A stretch of DNA of 64,000 bases, taken from Streptomyces piniterrae. Its GTDB lineage: Bacteria > Actinomycetota > Actinomycetes > Streptomycetales > Streptomycetaceae. The position numbers and the translations under genes were made by a program. The stretch's first letter is position 1, and every line of letters begins with the position of its first letter. The stretch is from positions 1-64,000 of the forward strand of contig NZ_SUMB01000014.1 in the NCBI RefSeq assembly GCF_005048155.1. Reading direction: 5' to 3'. This document shows positions 53,814 to 62,376 of this stretch, in pieces. A model generated the notes under the pieces. It did not search any database, was not told where the DNA came from, and saw only the letters and a program-made list of their open reading frames with translations.

Positions 53814-54602
53814 TCAGGTGCCGGCCAGCGGCATCGCCGCGGCCACCAGGGCGCCGTTCGCGGCCGCCTGCTCCAGCGCCTGCCGCATCAGATCCTCCCG
53901 CGGCTGGTGCCCGATGGTGCCCGCGGGCGCGGCGTACATCAGCACGGTCTTCGCCTTGTTCGCCGCGGTACGCCAGCCGTCGGACACGGCCAGCGGCTGG
54001 TGCGCCTGCCACCACGCCGCCGCGCTGCCCCCGTTGACGCCCGGCTGGAGCACGGCGTGCAGCTTGCCCATCGCGAGCAGCGTCGACCACCCCGGGTTCA
54101 TCGCGGGCAGGTCGTTCATGTCCTTCACCTGCTGGAAGCCCTGCTCCACCAGCAGCGTCAGGAACTCGTCCTCGGTCTTCGTCGAGCCGGGGCGGACGAT
54201 CGGGCCGTCCGGCTCGACGACGAGCGCCGGCCGCAGATCGTTCCCGATCAGCACCAGCCCGCAGGTGATCCCGAGAGTCGCCTGGCGGTCGCCGGCGGGG
54301 GCCGGGGGAGTCAGCGGGGCGGCGTCCTCACCGGTGATGGAGCGCACGGCTCCCTGGAGCTGCTCCTCGGATACCGGGACGACCTGCGAGGGGATGCACG
54401 TCGCGTGCGCGAACGCGAGCACCGCGGTCTCCTCGCCCACGAACAGGACAGTGCTGGTGCGCTCCTGTTCACTGTCGCCCGGGGTGCGACAGGAGGTGCA
54501 GTCGTAGCTGCCGGGGGCGTCGCCACCAGCCAGCAAGCGGTCGGCCTCTTCGTCGCCGATCTCGGCGCGAACGTCGTCGCTGACGTCGAGCATGCGCGGC
54601 AC
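53814..54602 (-). CDS. Uncharacterised 262-residue protein
   Basis: The protein starts VPRMLDVSDDVRAEIGDEEA and has a CTSC motif (SYDCTSCRTPGD, ~33-44). A SseB-like mixed alpha/beta region contains LGITCGLVLIGNDLRPALVV (~115-134) and MNPGWSTLLAMGKLHAVLQP (~175-194). There is no signal peptide. I do not recognise the family with certainty. GTG 54602, seven bases after GGAG, fits better than ATG 54593. It is divergent from the downstream glycosyltransferase gene. Confidence 0.75.
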   Translation of the reverse strand: MPRMLDVSDDVRAEIGDEEADRLLAGGDAPGSYDCTSCRTPGDSEQERTSTVLFVGEETAVLAFAHATCIPSQVVPVSEEQLQGAVRSITGEDAAPLTPPAPAGDRQATLGITCGLVLIGNDLRPALVVEPDGPIVRPGSTKTEDEFLTLLVEQGFQQVKDMNDLPAMNPGWSTLLAMGKLHAVLQPGVNGGSAAAWWQAHQPLAVSDGWRTAANKAKTVLMYAAPAGTIGHQPREDLMRQALEQAAANGALVAAAMPLAGT

Positions 54603-55076
54603 GGGTGGCTCCTCGATCTTCGAACGGCTGCCGGGCGGTCTCCCGGCTCGTACAGGAACAACGGGTGACCTGTGGCAGGGGTCACGCGCGGCCTGGAACA
54701 GAATCGAACCAATCGGCGCACAGCGGGAATCCGGGGGAAGCCATCCCGGAACGGTCACAGACCGCCAACTCCTGCGCAGAGTTCGGTGCACCGGAAGACC
54801 GGCGGCGCACCCGGCGCCCGTCCCATGGGCCGGGGCCGGAAAGGCCCCGGAGGCGCCCTCCGCAGGGAGGCGGACGGAATCCGCGGCCGGCAGGTTCCAT
54901 GACGTTGCTACCGATGCCCTAACTTTTTTGGAACAACTTGGCGAAAGCCCCCAACCCGGAACCCGTATTCCCGGTCCTACCGTTCGGCAGCTCGATGCAT
55001 CAAGCCATCGGGAGGGCGCGACGCGCTCCGCGGGGAGACCCGCAACAACAGGAAGACCAGGGGGACACGGGGACGG
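54603..55076. other. 474-bp divergent spacer without a gene
   Basis: No coding sequence with proper codon bias was seen. It contains an inverted repeat GTGACC-N9-GGTCAC (54664-54684), and a TTGCTA at 54903-54908 upstream of an AT-richer patch with six T's (54924-54929). Either could belong to promoters of the flanking divergent genes. Confidence 0.45.
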
Positions 55077-56336
55077 ATGCACATCTCATTCCTGATACAC
55101 AACGCGTACGGCATCGGCGGGACGATCCGGACGACGTTCAACCTGGCCCGAACCCTCGCCGAACGCCATGACGTCGAGATCGTCTCCGTCCTGCGCCACC
55201 GCGACACCCCCGTCTTCGACCTCGGCCGGCGCGTCGCGCTGCGGCACCTCGTGGACATCCGCGAGTCCAGCCCCACCTACGAAGGCGCCGACCCCGAACA
55301 CACCCGCCCCGCCAAGGTCTTCCCCGCCGCCGAAGGCCGCTACGGCCAGTACAGCGAGCTCACCGACCGCCGCATCGCCCAGCATCTGCGCCGCATCGAG
55401 GCGGACGTCGTGGTCGGCACCCGGCCCGGCCTCAACGTGCACATCGCCAAGCAGACACGCCGCGGCCCGGTCCGTACAGGCCAGGAGCACCTCACCCTCG
55501 ACACCCACAGCCGGCCGCTCAAGCTCGCCCTGCGCAGCGCCTATCCGCGCCTGGACGCCGTCACCACCGTCACCGAGGCCGACGCCCGCGCCTACCGCCG
55601 TACGCTGCGGCTGCCCGGCGTCCGCATCGAGGCGGTGCCCAACAGCGTGCCGGACCCCGGCCTGCAACCCGCCGACGGCAGCGGCAAGTGGGTCGTCGCG
55701 GCCGGCCGGCTCGCCCCCGTCAAGCGCTACGACGTCCTCATCCGGTCCTTCGCCAAGGTCGTCGCCGAGCGGCCCGACTGGCGGCTGCGGATCTACGGCG
55801 GCGGCAGCGAGAAGGCCGCCCTGCGCGCCCTGATCGACGAACTCGGCCTGTACAACCATGTGTTTCTGATGGGCCCGGCCAACCCCCTCGACCCGGAGTG
55901 GGCCAAGGGCTCGATCGCCGCGGTCTCCTCCAGCCTGGAGTCCTTCGGCATGACGATCGTGGAGGCCATGCGCTGCGGCCTGCCCGTCGTCGCCACCGAC
56001 TGCCCGCACGGCCCCGGCGAGATCGTCGACGACGGGACGGACGGCAGGCTGGTCCCGGTCGGCGACCAGGACGCGCTGGCCGGCGCACTGCTGACGCTGA
56101 TCAACGACGACGACGCCCGGAAGCGGATGGGCCGCGCCGCGCTCGCCGCGTCCGCCCGCTTCGACCCCGCCATGATCGCCGGACGCTACGAGGCGCTCTT
56201 CAGCGAACTCATCACCCGCAGACGCGGCAGCGGGCTGCGCGGAACCCTGCACCGCACCCGGGGAGCACTGCTGAGCGGCGCATACGCCACCAAGGACGCG
56301 GCCCGCGCCGCAGTGAGAGGGGTGCGGACGGCGTGA
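55077..56336 (+). CDS. GT4-family glycosyltransferase
   Basis: The 419-residue GT-B protein has N-terminal SFLIHNAYGIGGTIRTTFNL (~4-23), a donor-binding half with WVVAAGRLAPVKRYDVLIRS (~204-223) and GGGSEKAAL, and the E-x7-E motif in SLESFGMTIVEAMRCGLPVV (~283-302). This resembles teichoic/teichuronic acid and capsule glycosyltransferases. The acceptor is unknown. Its stop overlaps the start of the next gene (GTGA), so the two products are probably made together and may cooperate. Confidence 0.88.
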   Translation: MHISFLIHNAYGIGGTIRTTFNLARTLAERHDVEIVSVLRHRDTPVFDLGRRVALRHLVDIRESSPTYEGADPEHTRPAKVFPAAEGRYGQYSELTDRRIAQHLRRIEADVVVGTRPGLNVHIAKQTRRGPVRTGQEHLTLDTHSRPLKLALRSAYPRLDAVTTVTEADARAYRRTLRLPGVRIEAVPNSVPDPGLQPADGSGKWVVAAGRLAPVKRYDVLIRSFAKVVAERPDWRLRIYGGGSEKAALRALIDELGLYNHVFLMGPANPLDPEWAKGSIAAVSSSLESFGMTIVEAMRCGLPVVATDCPHGPGEIVDDGTDGRLVPVGDQDALAGALLTLINDDDARKRMGRAALAASARFDPAMIAGRYEALFSELITRRRGSGLRGTLHRTRGALLSGAYATKDAARAAVRGVRTA

Positions 56337-57460
56337 CCGCCTCGACGCAGCTGCCCGAGACCGCATCCGCGGCGACCCGACAGGAAGTGAAGGAGCCCCA
56401 GGCCATCGACCAGGAACCGAAGGCTCCGCCCACCGCGCGCCCGGACCGGCCCAAGGCGGCCCGCCGGGACGGCAAGGCGGCGCCGGCCGAGCTGCGGGCC
56501 GACTGCATCGCGGACTCCGCCGGCGGCCTCACCTTCGATCTGACCGCCCCTCAGGGCGACGGCACCGCCTGGAACGCGGCACTGGTGCTGCGACTGCGCG
56601 GCGGCGACGGCGTGGACGACGAGGTACGGCTGCCGCTCGGGCCGAACGGATCCGGTCGGCTGCGCGCCGTGCTGCCCAGCACCGTCGCACTCGCCGAGGG
56701 CCGCTGGAACGCCTACGCCGACTTCGGCGACGGCCGGGACCCGCGGCGCCTGCTGCCCGGCGTCAACGACCTCCGGTCGCTGGTCGACCGCCGGCCGCTG
56801 GCGGGCATCGGCCGGCTCGGCGTACGCATCCCGTACGCGACCAAGTTCGGCAACCTGGCACTGCGCAGCTGGCTGCGCGGACCGCACGCCGAGGCCGGCG
56901 ACATCCTGGTGGCGCCCGACGGCCTGACGGTCTCCGGCCGGCTGTACGGCGCTGCCCCGGCCGCCGGCGCCCGAGCCGAGGCCCGCGCCCGGCGCACCCC
57001 GGCCGGCAACGGCGCCTCCGGTGCCTCTGACGTCTCCGGTGCTTCTGGTGCCCCTGATGCCTCTGGTGTCTCCGGGGCCACCAAGGCCACCGGGCTCTCC
57101 GGTGCCGACGCGCCGCCCGTCGTCACCGTCCCGCTGACCGTCGAGGGCCTGGACTTCACCTTCACGCTGCCGTACGACGCGCTGGCGGCCCGCTGGGAGC
57201 ACGGCAACGAGCCGTGGGACCTGTGGGTGCGACCCGCCGAGGGTGCCCGGCCGGTCCGGATCGCCCGTCTCCTGGACGATGTCCCGGACAAGAAGCAGGT
57301 GTTCAGCTACCCGGCGCTGCCGGTGCGGGCCGCGGCGGGACACCTCAGGGTCGGCCCCTACTACACGCTCGACAACGACCTGGCCATAAGGGTCGCCGGC
57401 CCGGACGACGCCCCCAGCGAGAGCAGTGAGCAGGACACCAGGGCGGCAACCGGGAGCTGA
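56333..57460 (+). CDS. Uncharacterised protein coupled to a glycosyltransferase
   Basis: The 375-residue protein has a ~60-residue charged N-terminus. A predicted beta-rich domain has LVLRLRGGDGVDDEVRLPLG (~85-104), WNAYADFGDGRDPRRLLPGV (~124-143) and FGNLALRSWLRGPHAEAGDI. A low-complexity Gly-Ala-Ser repeat (~225-258, units such as GASGASDVSGAS) follows, then a second beta-rich stretch with VRAAAGHLRVGPYYTLDNDLA. No catalytic motif was recognised. GTG 56333 overlaps the glycosyltransferase stop. Such partners in streptomycetes may bind carbohydrate, but this is inference. Confidence 0.7.
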   Translation: MTASTQLPETASAATRQEVKEPQAIDQEPKAPPTARPDRPKAARRDGKAAPAELRADCIADSAGGLTFDLTAPQGDGTAWNAALVLRLRGGDGVDDEVRLPLGPNGSGRLRAVLPSTVALAEGRWNAYADFGDGRDPRRLLPGVNDLRSLVDRRPLAGIGRLGVRIPYATKFGNLALRSWLRGPHAEAGDILVAPDGLTVSGRLYGAAPAAGARAEARARRTPAGNGASGASDVSGASGAPDASGVSGATKATGLSGADAPPVVTVPLTVEGLDFTFTLPYDALAARWEHGNEPWDLWVRPAEGARPVRIARLLDDVPDKKQVFSYPALPVRAAAGHLRVGPYYTLDNDLAIRVAGPDDAPSESSEQDTRAATGS

Positions 57461-57757
57461 CAGCCAGTCAGAATCTCGCACCATCTCGACTACAGCCCGT
57501 GGGAATGAATCACGCTCCGTGAGCGTTGCTGAAACTAGTGGAGGCGGCAAGCGGGAAGCGGGGGTGAGCCGGGGGAGCAGGGCCGCGCCGGAATGCGGCC
57601 CGAGCGGGCAGGCGGGCGCGAGCGAGAAGGGGCACGCGGCAAAGGGCGCGAGGGAAGGGCACGCAGAAGGGCGAGCGGAAGGGCAAGCGGGGCGGGCATG
57701 CACCCCCACCCGGCTTCGCGGACCGGGGCTGTCCGCAATCGCTGCGAGACTCGGAGC
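57461..57757. other. 297-bp spacer upstream of the WYL regulator gene
   Basis: No gene was seen. Its first ~80 bases are AT-richer (GGGAATGAATCACGC near 57501); the rest is G-rich with GGGC/GCGG runs. No ribosome-binding site precedes the following ATG at a normal distance, so the transcript may be leaderless. Confidence 0.45.
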
Positions 57758-58717
57758 ATGTTGGACACCTCGGCACGGCTGCTCCGCCTGCTCTCACTGC
57801 TGCAGGCCCACCGCGACTGGTCGGGCGCGGACCTCGCCGACCGGCTCGGCGTCACCCCGCGCACCGTCCGCCGCGACGTCGACCGGCTGCGCGAACTCGG
57901 CTACCCCGTGCACTCCACCCCGGGGACGGCCGGCGGCTACCGGCTGGGCGCCGGTGCCGAACTCCCGCCGCTGCTGCTGGACGACGAGGAGGCGGTGGCC
58001 GTCGCGGTCGGGCTCCGTACCGCCGCGGCCGGTGGCGTCGAGGGCATCGAGGAGACGTCCGTGCGCGCCCTGGCCAAGCTGGAGCAGGTCCTGCCGCACC
58101 GGCTGCAACGCCGGGTCGCCGCGCTCAACGCCTTCACCGTCCCGATGCTCGGGACGCCCCGTGACTCGCGGGTGGACGCCGACACCCTGTCCGAACTCGC
58201 GCACGCCTGCCGGGACAGCCACCGGCTGCGGTTCGAGTACGCCGCCCACGACGGCACCCTCTCGCGCCGCACCGTCGAACCGCACCGCCTGGTGTCGGCG
58301 CGGCGCTGCTGGTACCTCGTCGCCTGGGACGTGGACCGCGCGGACTGGCGCACCTTCCGGGCCGACCGCATCACCCCCACGCCGCCGCACGGACCGCGCT
58401 TCACGCCCCGAACGCCGCCCGCCGAGGACCTCGCGGCGTATGTCTCCGAGGGCGTCTCCACCCGTGCGTACGCGGACCGGGCGACGGTGCTGCTGCGGGT
58501 GCCGCTGGCGGAGGCCGCGGACCGCGTCAGCCCGTACGCGGGGGTGCTGGAGGCGGTCGACGAGCACAGCTGTCTGCTGCGCACCGGGGCGCACGGCCTC
58601 GACGCGATGGTGATCCACATCGTGCTGCTGGGCTTCGACTTCGAGATCCGTGAGCCGCCCGAGCTGCGCGACCGGGTGCGGGAGGTCAGGGACCTGCTGT
58701 CCCGGGCGCTGGGATAG
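57758..58717 (+). CDS. WYL-domain transcriptional regulator
   Basis: The 319-residue protein has an N-terminal winged HTH of the DeoR/HTH_11 type (LLRLLSLLQAHRDWSGADLA, LGVTPRTVRRDVDRLRELGY at ~30-49). A WYL domain (~140-210) has RRTVEPHRLVSARRCWYLVA and WRTFRADRI, followed by the WCX region near the C-terminus (ATVLLRVPLAEAADRV). WYL domains sense nucleic-acid or nucleotide-like ligands in several stress-response regulators. ATG 57758 lacks a well-spaced ribosome-binding site. The target is unknown. Confidence 0.92.
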   Translation: MLDTSARLLRLLSLLQAHRDWSGADLADRLGVTPRTVRRDVDRLRELGYPVHSTPGTAGGYRLGAGAELPPLLLDDEEAVAVAVGLRTAAAGGVEGIEETSVRALAKLEQVLPHRLQRRVAALNAFTVPMLGTPRDSRVDADTLSELAHACRDSHRLRFEYAAHDGTLSRRTVEPHRLVSARRCWYLVAWDVDRADWRTFRADRITPTPPHGPRFTPRTPPAEDLAAYVSEGVSTRAYADRATVLLRVPLAEAADRVSPYAGVLEAVDEHSCLLRTGAHGLDAMVIHIVLLGFDFEIREPPELRDRVREVRDLLSRALG

Positions 58718-59363
58718 CGGGCGGATGGCGCCGGACGGTGGACGGTGGACCGCGGGCGGATGGTGGGCGGCTCCTTGGCGCCGTGGCGCGGCGGCCGGGT
58801 CCGCAGGGTCGCGTACGGCGCGGCGGCCGGCCCGGTGCGCGAGGGATCGTTGTGGAGACGCCCTCGGAGACCCTCGGAGGCAGGGCCCGGGTGCGCCGGG
58901 GTGCCCCGGTCCGTCCGTCGCGGTGCTCCCCCCCCCCGCGGGGCCGTACGCACACCGCTTCCCGGCGCCTCGCGCGGGCCGGCGGCGGAGGCAATGTGCG
59001 GGAAATGTGTGTGACGTGTGTCGCGCTGGCCAATTACCGGCTGGCCGATAAAAGGCTTCGGGTATCCGGATTCCATGGCCGGTCGGGGATTAATTTCCGG
59101 AAACTGTCCGGCTTTGCCCGAGGTGCGGGTGCCCGTTTCCGTATTTGATCAAGGTGGAATTCCGGCCGCTTTGTTTTCCACCCGGTTGTCGCAACACACG
59201 GCACGTACGGGTGACGGAAGTTACCGCAAACGCAGCAGTCTTGGCTGTGACACAAGTGTGACCAATGAAGGACGGGGAAGTCACCGAGGTGTGCGCCGGA
59301 AGGGCCTTCCCCTGTCAACGAAGGGCCTTCCCTGTGTCGACGCGGGCACCTACCGTGGCTGTC
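58718..59363. other. 646-bp gene-free region with repeats upstream of the I78 inhibitor gene
   Basis: Open frames in this stretch have non-coding-like codon use. The right half is AT-richer than its surroundings. It holds an imperfect inverted repeat TTGGCTGTGACACAAGTGTG-ACCAA (59241-59265) and two direct repeats GAAGGGCCTTCCC at 59299 and 59320 (21-bp period), just upstream of the small inhibitor gene. TACCGT (59352-59357) could be a -10 box. No RNA gene was recognised. Confidence 0.5.
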
Positions 59364-59579
59364 ATGCCTCCAGAACCTCTCCTCCCGAACGAACCCCAGG
59401 ACGACCCCGAGTCCTATGTCGGGCTCGCCCAGCAGGACGCCGAGGACCGGGCCCGTGCACGTGGCTGGACCGCCGTCCGTTCGCTGGCGCCGGGCACCGT
59501 CATCACCATGGAATTCCTGAGCGGCCGGCTCAATTTCGAGGTCAAGGACGGGCAGGTGCACCGCGCCTGGAAAGGCTGA
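59364..59579 (+). CDS. Small I78-type (potato-inhibitor-like) protease inhibitor
   Basis: The 71-residue protein matches the I78 peptidase-inhibitor pattern: DPESYVGLAQQDAEDRARAR (~14-33), GWTAVRSLAPGTVITMEFLS (~34-53), GRLNFEVKDGQVHRAW. The reactive loop would be in the TMEFLSGRLN region. No signal peptide was seen, so it is cytoplasmic unless exported otherwise. ATG 59364 lies seven bases after TACCGT and lacks a ribosome-binding site, which suggests a leaderless mRNA. The protease target is unknown. Confidence 0.82.
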   Translation: MPPEPLLPNEPQDDPESYVGLAQQDAEDRARARGWTAVRSLAPGTVITMEFLSGRLNFEVKDGQVHRAWKG

Positions 59580-59593
59580 CGGGCCCGAACGGA

Positions 59594-59635
59594 CGAAGGC
59601 CCCGGCTGCTCCGGAGGGAGCGGCCGGGGCCTTCG
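59594..59635. terminator. Bidirectional terminator between I78 inhibitor and PAP2 genes
   Basis: A perfect 13-bp outer stem (59594-59606 with 59623-59635) continues into a 5-bp inner stem (59608-59612 with 59617-59621) capped by GGAG. It lies between convergent genes. Confidence 0.9.
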
Positions 59636-59682
59636 GCGCGGGGAAGCGGGTGTGCGTACCGGCCCCGCGGGTCGTGGACGGG

Positions 59683-60720
59683 TCAGCCGGTGCCGTTGCG
59701 GCCGCGCCCGGACGTCGGGCTCAGCGGCGCGCTGCGCGGGGCGCGGTCCGCGTGCGGCGGCCGCCGGCTGCCCACCGGGGTGACCGGCGAACGCTCCGAG
59801 CGGGAGGTGTGCGGGCGTGGCGGGTGGTGCGGCCAGCCCTCCGGGGCGCGGGTGGCGCCGATCCGGCCGCCGGTGCCGGCGCCGATGGTCTCGCGGACCA
59901 GCACCTCGCCGTCCGGCGCGACACGCTGCCGGGAGACCCCGGGGGCCATCGCGCCGACCGGGAGCGGGCCGCGCAGCGAATCGGGGCGGGTGCGCAGCCA
60001 CAGCCGCAGCAGGATGCCCATGAGGCGGTCCTCCACCCAGGTGATGCCGGGCTCCAGCCACGGCATCGTCAGCAGCACCAGCAGGCCGGCGGCCCAGCCG
60101 AGCAGCACGTCGCTGACCCAGTGCGTACCGAGGTAGACGGTGGTCATGCCGACGCCCAGCGCGCCCAGCGCGGCGATCACCGACAGCGTGCGCCGGCGCA
60201 GCGGGGTGGTCGCCAGGTAGGCCAGGACGCCCCAGGTGACCACGGCGTTCGCGGTGTGACCCGAGGGGAATATATCGCCGCCGAGCCCCATCTCATTGGC
60301 GCCGACCGTCGTCGCGTAGTGCGGGCCGAGCCGGCTCATGCCGAGCTTGGCGGCGCCCACGGTGATGTTCAGCAGCAGCAGCGAGGCGCCGAGCACCAGC
60401 AGCGGGTGGAGGTTGCGCTGCCGCCAGCAGCGCCAGCCCAGCCAGGCCGCCACGGCCACCGCGGTCGGTCCGCGCTGCCCCAGAACAACGAAGTAGTCGA
60501 GGAAGGCATGGATCTCCGGCCACTGCTTGTACGGCCTGAAGAACATGACTTGCCAGTCGAATGTGACCAGCCATGAAGTGGTCAGCACTCCAACCACGAT
60601 CGCCGCGTACACCGCCAGCGTGCCGCCGAAGAGGTACAGGCGGGTCCGGGTCATCTGCGGTGGTCGGGCGCGATCGGTCGGGCGCTCCTCCATCTGGTCG
60701 AGCTTGTCATCGGTACGCAC
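59683..60720 (-). CDS. PAP2-family membrane phosphatase
   Basis: The 345-residue polytopic membrane protein has about six spans. Phosphatase motifs are KLGMSRLGP (~127-135, motif 1), DIFPSGHTANAV (~151-162, motif 2) and TVYLGTHWVSDVLLG (~193-207, motif 3). This would act on undecaprenyl diphosphate or lipid phosphates at the outer face of the membrane. The last ~90 residues are a Pro/Arg/Ser-rich tail. GTG 60720 has no ribosome-binding site; internal ATGs exist, so the start is uncertain. Confidence 0.88.
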   Translation of the reverse strand: MRTDDKLDQMEERPTDRARPPQMTRTRLYLFGGTLAVYAAIVVGVLTTSWLVTFDWQVMFFRPYKQWPEIHAFLDYFVVLGQRGPTAVAVAAWLGWRCWRQRNLHPLLVLGASLLLLNITVGAAKLGMSRLGPHYATTVGANEMGLGGDIFPSGHTANAVVTWGVLAYLATTPLRRRTLSVIAALGALGVGMTTVYLGTHWVSDVLLGWAAGLLVLLTMPWLEPGITWVEDRLMGILLRLWLRTRPDSLRGPLPVGAMAPGVSRQRVAPDGEVLVRETIGAGTGGRIGATRAPEGWPHHPPRPHTSRSERSPVTPVGSRRPPHADRAPRSAPLSPTSGRGRNGTG

Positions 60721-60971
60721 TCAATCGACGTTACCGCGTGTGATGTAGCAGCTTGGTCAAACTGCGCGCTTTGTAATGACGATGTGATGTGGAATGGGTC
60801 TCAAACGGGGCTCCGGCGCACGGATTTGGAAGGGAATTCCCAGTGATTCGGATTCCCGTCCCGGCATCCGCGTGTCGCCGCCGCAAGTGCTTTATCTGCT
60901 TTTCGTGGCCGGAGTTTATCCCCGATTCGCCCGGCGGTCGCACGGAGTTTCCCGGTCGGACGCGGATCCGC

Positions 60972-62165
60972 TCACGGCGGCCCCGACCCGTTGAGCCAGA
61001 ACGCCCCGTACGCCGCCGAGCCGGTCGCGATCAGCGCGATGACCAGCCAGGCTCGTGTGCGGGGCCAGTGCGACAGGCCTGCCGCGAGGGGCAGGAGCAG
61101 TGGGTAGGCCGGGAGCATCAGCCGTGGCTTGGAGCCGAAGTAGCCCTTCGCGGTCAGTGCCAGCAGCAGCACCGTACCGCCGTAGACCAGCAGCGGCAGC
61201 GGCTGGCCCTGCCGTACGCCGCGCGCGTACAGCCAGATCACCAGCGCGACACCGACGAGCAGTCCGAGGCCGGCGGCGAACGCGGGTCCGGACAGCTGGT
61301 GCCAGATGAACGTGCCGAACGCGATGCCGCCGTCGAAGCCGTTGCCCCAGCTGCCCTGGACGTCCAGATAGCCGGTGGGGCTGCCCTGCCGGGCGCCCAC
61401 CCACACGAAGTAGCCGAGCCAGCCGAGCGGTGCGAGCAGGACGCCCGGGAGCATGCCCCGGTGCCGGCCGCGGAGGATCGCCCGCAGGTTCGCGCCGCCG
61501 GCCCGTTCGTCGCGTACGGTCACCGCGGCGGTGACCCACACCGCCGCGACGACGGCCACGCCCACCGGCCGGGTCAGCCCGGCCAGCGAGGCCAGTACGC
61601 CCGCCCACACCCAGCGCCCGGTCAGTACGCAGTACACGCCCCAGGCCGCGAGCGCGGTGAACAGCGACTCCGAGTACGCCATCGACTGCACGATGCCGAC
61701 CGGCAGCACCGCCCACAGCGCCACCAGCGCCATCCCCGCCCGCGGCCCGTGCAGCCGCTCGCCCGTCGCGTACAGCGCCCAGGCCGCGCCCAGCGACGCC
61801 AGCCAGGCCACCACCATCCCGGCGTCCGCCGCGGACAGCGGGGAGATCGCGGACAGGCCGCGCTCCAGCCATGGCAGCAGCGGGAAGAACGCCAGGTTGG
61901 AGTGCACATCGCCGTTGGGCAGCTGCACGCTGTAGCCGTAGCCCTGCTCGGCGACGCGGGTGTACCAGAGCGAGTCCCAGCGGGCGGTGAGCAGCGTGTG
62001 CCAGTTCTTGCCGTTGGCCGCCGACCAGACCGCGAGCACCGTGACGCCCAGCAGCCGGACCGCCGCGTACGCCGCGAGCGCGGGGGCGGCGCGGCGCAGT
62101 GCGGCCCGGAGGGTGGGGGCGCACGGCGTCCGGCCGGGGGCGGCGGTAGCGGCAAGATCGTTCAC
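60972..62165 (-). CDS. GT-C membrane mannosyltransferase (PIG-V/GT76-like)
   Basis: The ~397-residue polytopic protein has about ten membrane spans. The family-typical first loop is ARWDSLWYTRVAEQGYGYSV, with HSNLAFFPLLPWLER shortly after. GLTRPVGVAVVAAVWVTA and the late GYFGSKPRLMLPAYPLLLPL also fit. It would transfer mannose from a polyprenyl-phosphate donor at the outer face. GTG 62165 is favoured because GATAAT (62175-62180) ahead of it fits a -10 box of a leaderless mRNA and codons upstream look non-coding; GTG 62204 is the longer alternative. Confidence 0.82.
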   Translation of the reverse strand: MNDLAATAAPGRTPCAPTLRAALRRAAPALAAYAAVRLLGVTVLAVWSAANGKNWHTLLTARWDSLWYTRVAEQGYGYSVQLPNGDVHSNLAFFPLLPWLERGLSAISPLSAADAGMVVAWLASLGAAWALYATGERLHGPRAGMALVALWAVLPVGIVQSMAYSESLFTALAAWGVYCVLTGRWVWAGVLASLAGLTRPVGVAVVAAVWVTAAVTVRDERAGGANLRAILRGRHRGMLPGVLLAPLGWLGYFVWVGARQGSPTGYLDVQGSWGNGFDGGIAFGTFIWHQLSGPAFAAGLGLLVGVALVIWLYARGVRQGQPLPLLVYGGTVLLLALTAKGYFGSKPRLMLPAYPLLLPLAAGLSHWPRTRAWLVIALIATGSAAYGAFWLNGSGPP

Positions 62166-62376
62166 CCGGTCGATTATCCAGGTGGCCGAAGTGCGCCCGT
62201 CCACGGCGGGTGCGGGAACGCCGGGCCCTGCGATGAGCGTCTCATCGTGAGGTGAGCCACGCGGGACCTCGGGCGACTCGCGTAGTCTGACGTCTCAACT
62301 CGCCCGTGCCACCGGTTTCCCCGGGGCGTTTTCGCGCCCTGCTACGCGGCCGCGAGAGCATGACAGGAGGTACTGC

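Noticed and set aside
54664..54760. tRNA-like or riboswitch-like element in the divergent spacer (GTGACC...GGTCAC, GAATCGAACC)
   Set aside because: No cloverleaf, no CCA or T-loop in proper spacing, and no match to a riboswitch core I know.
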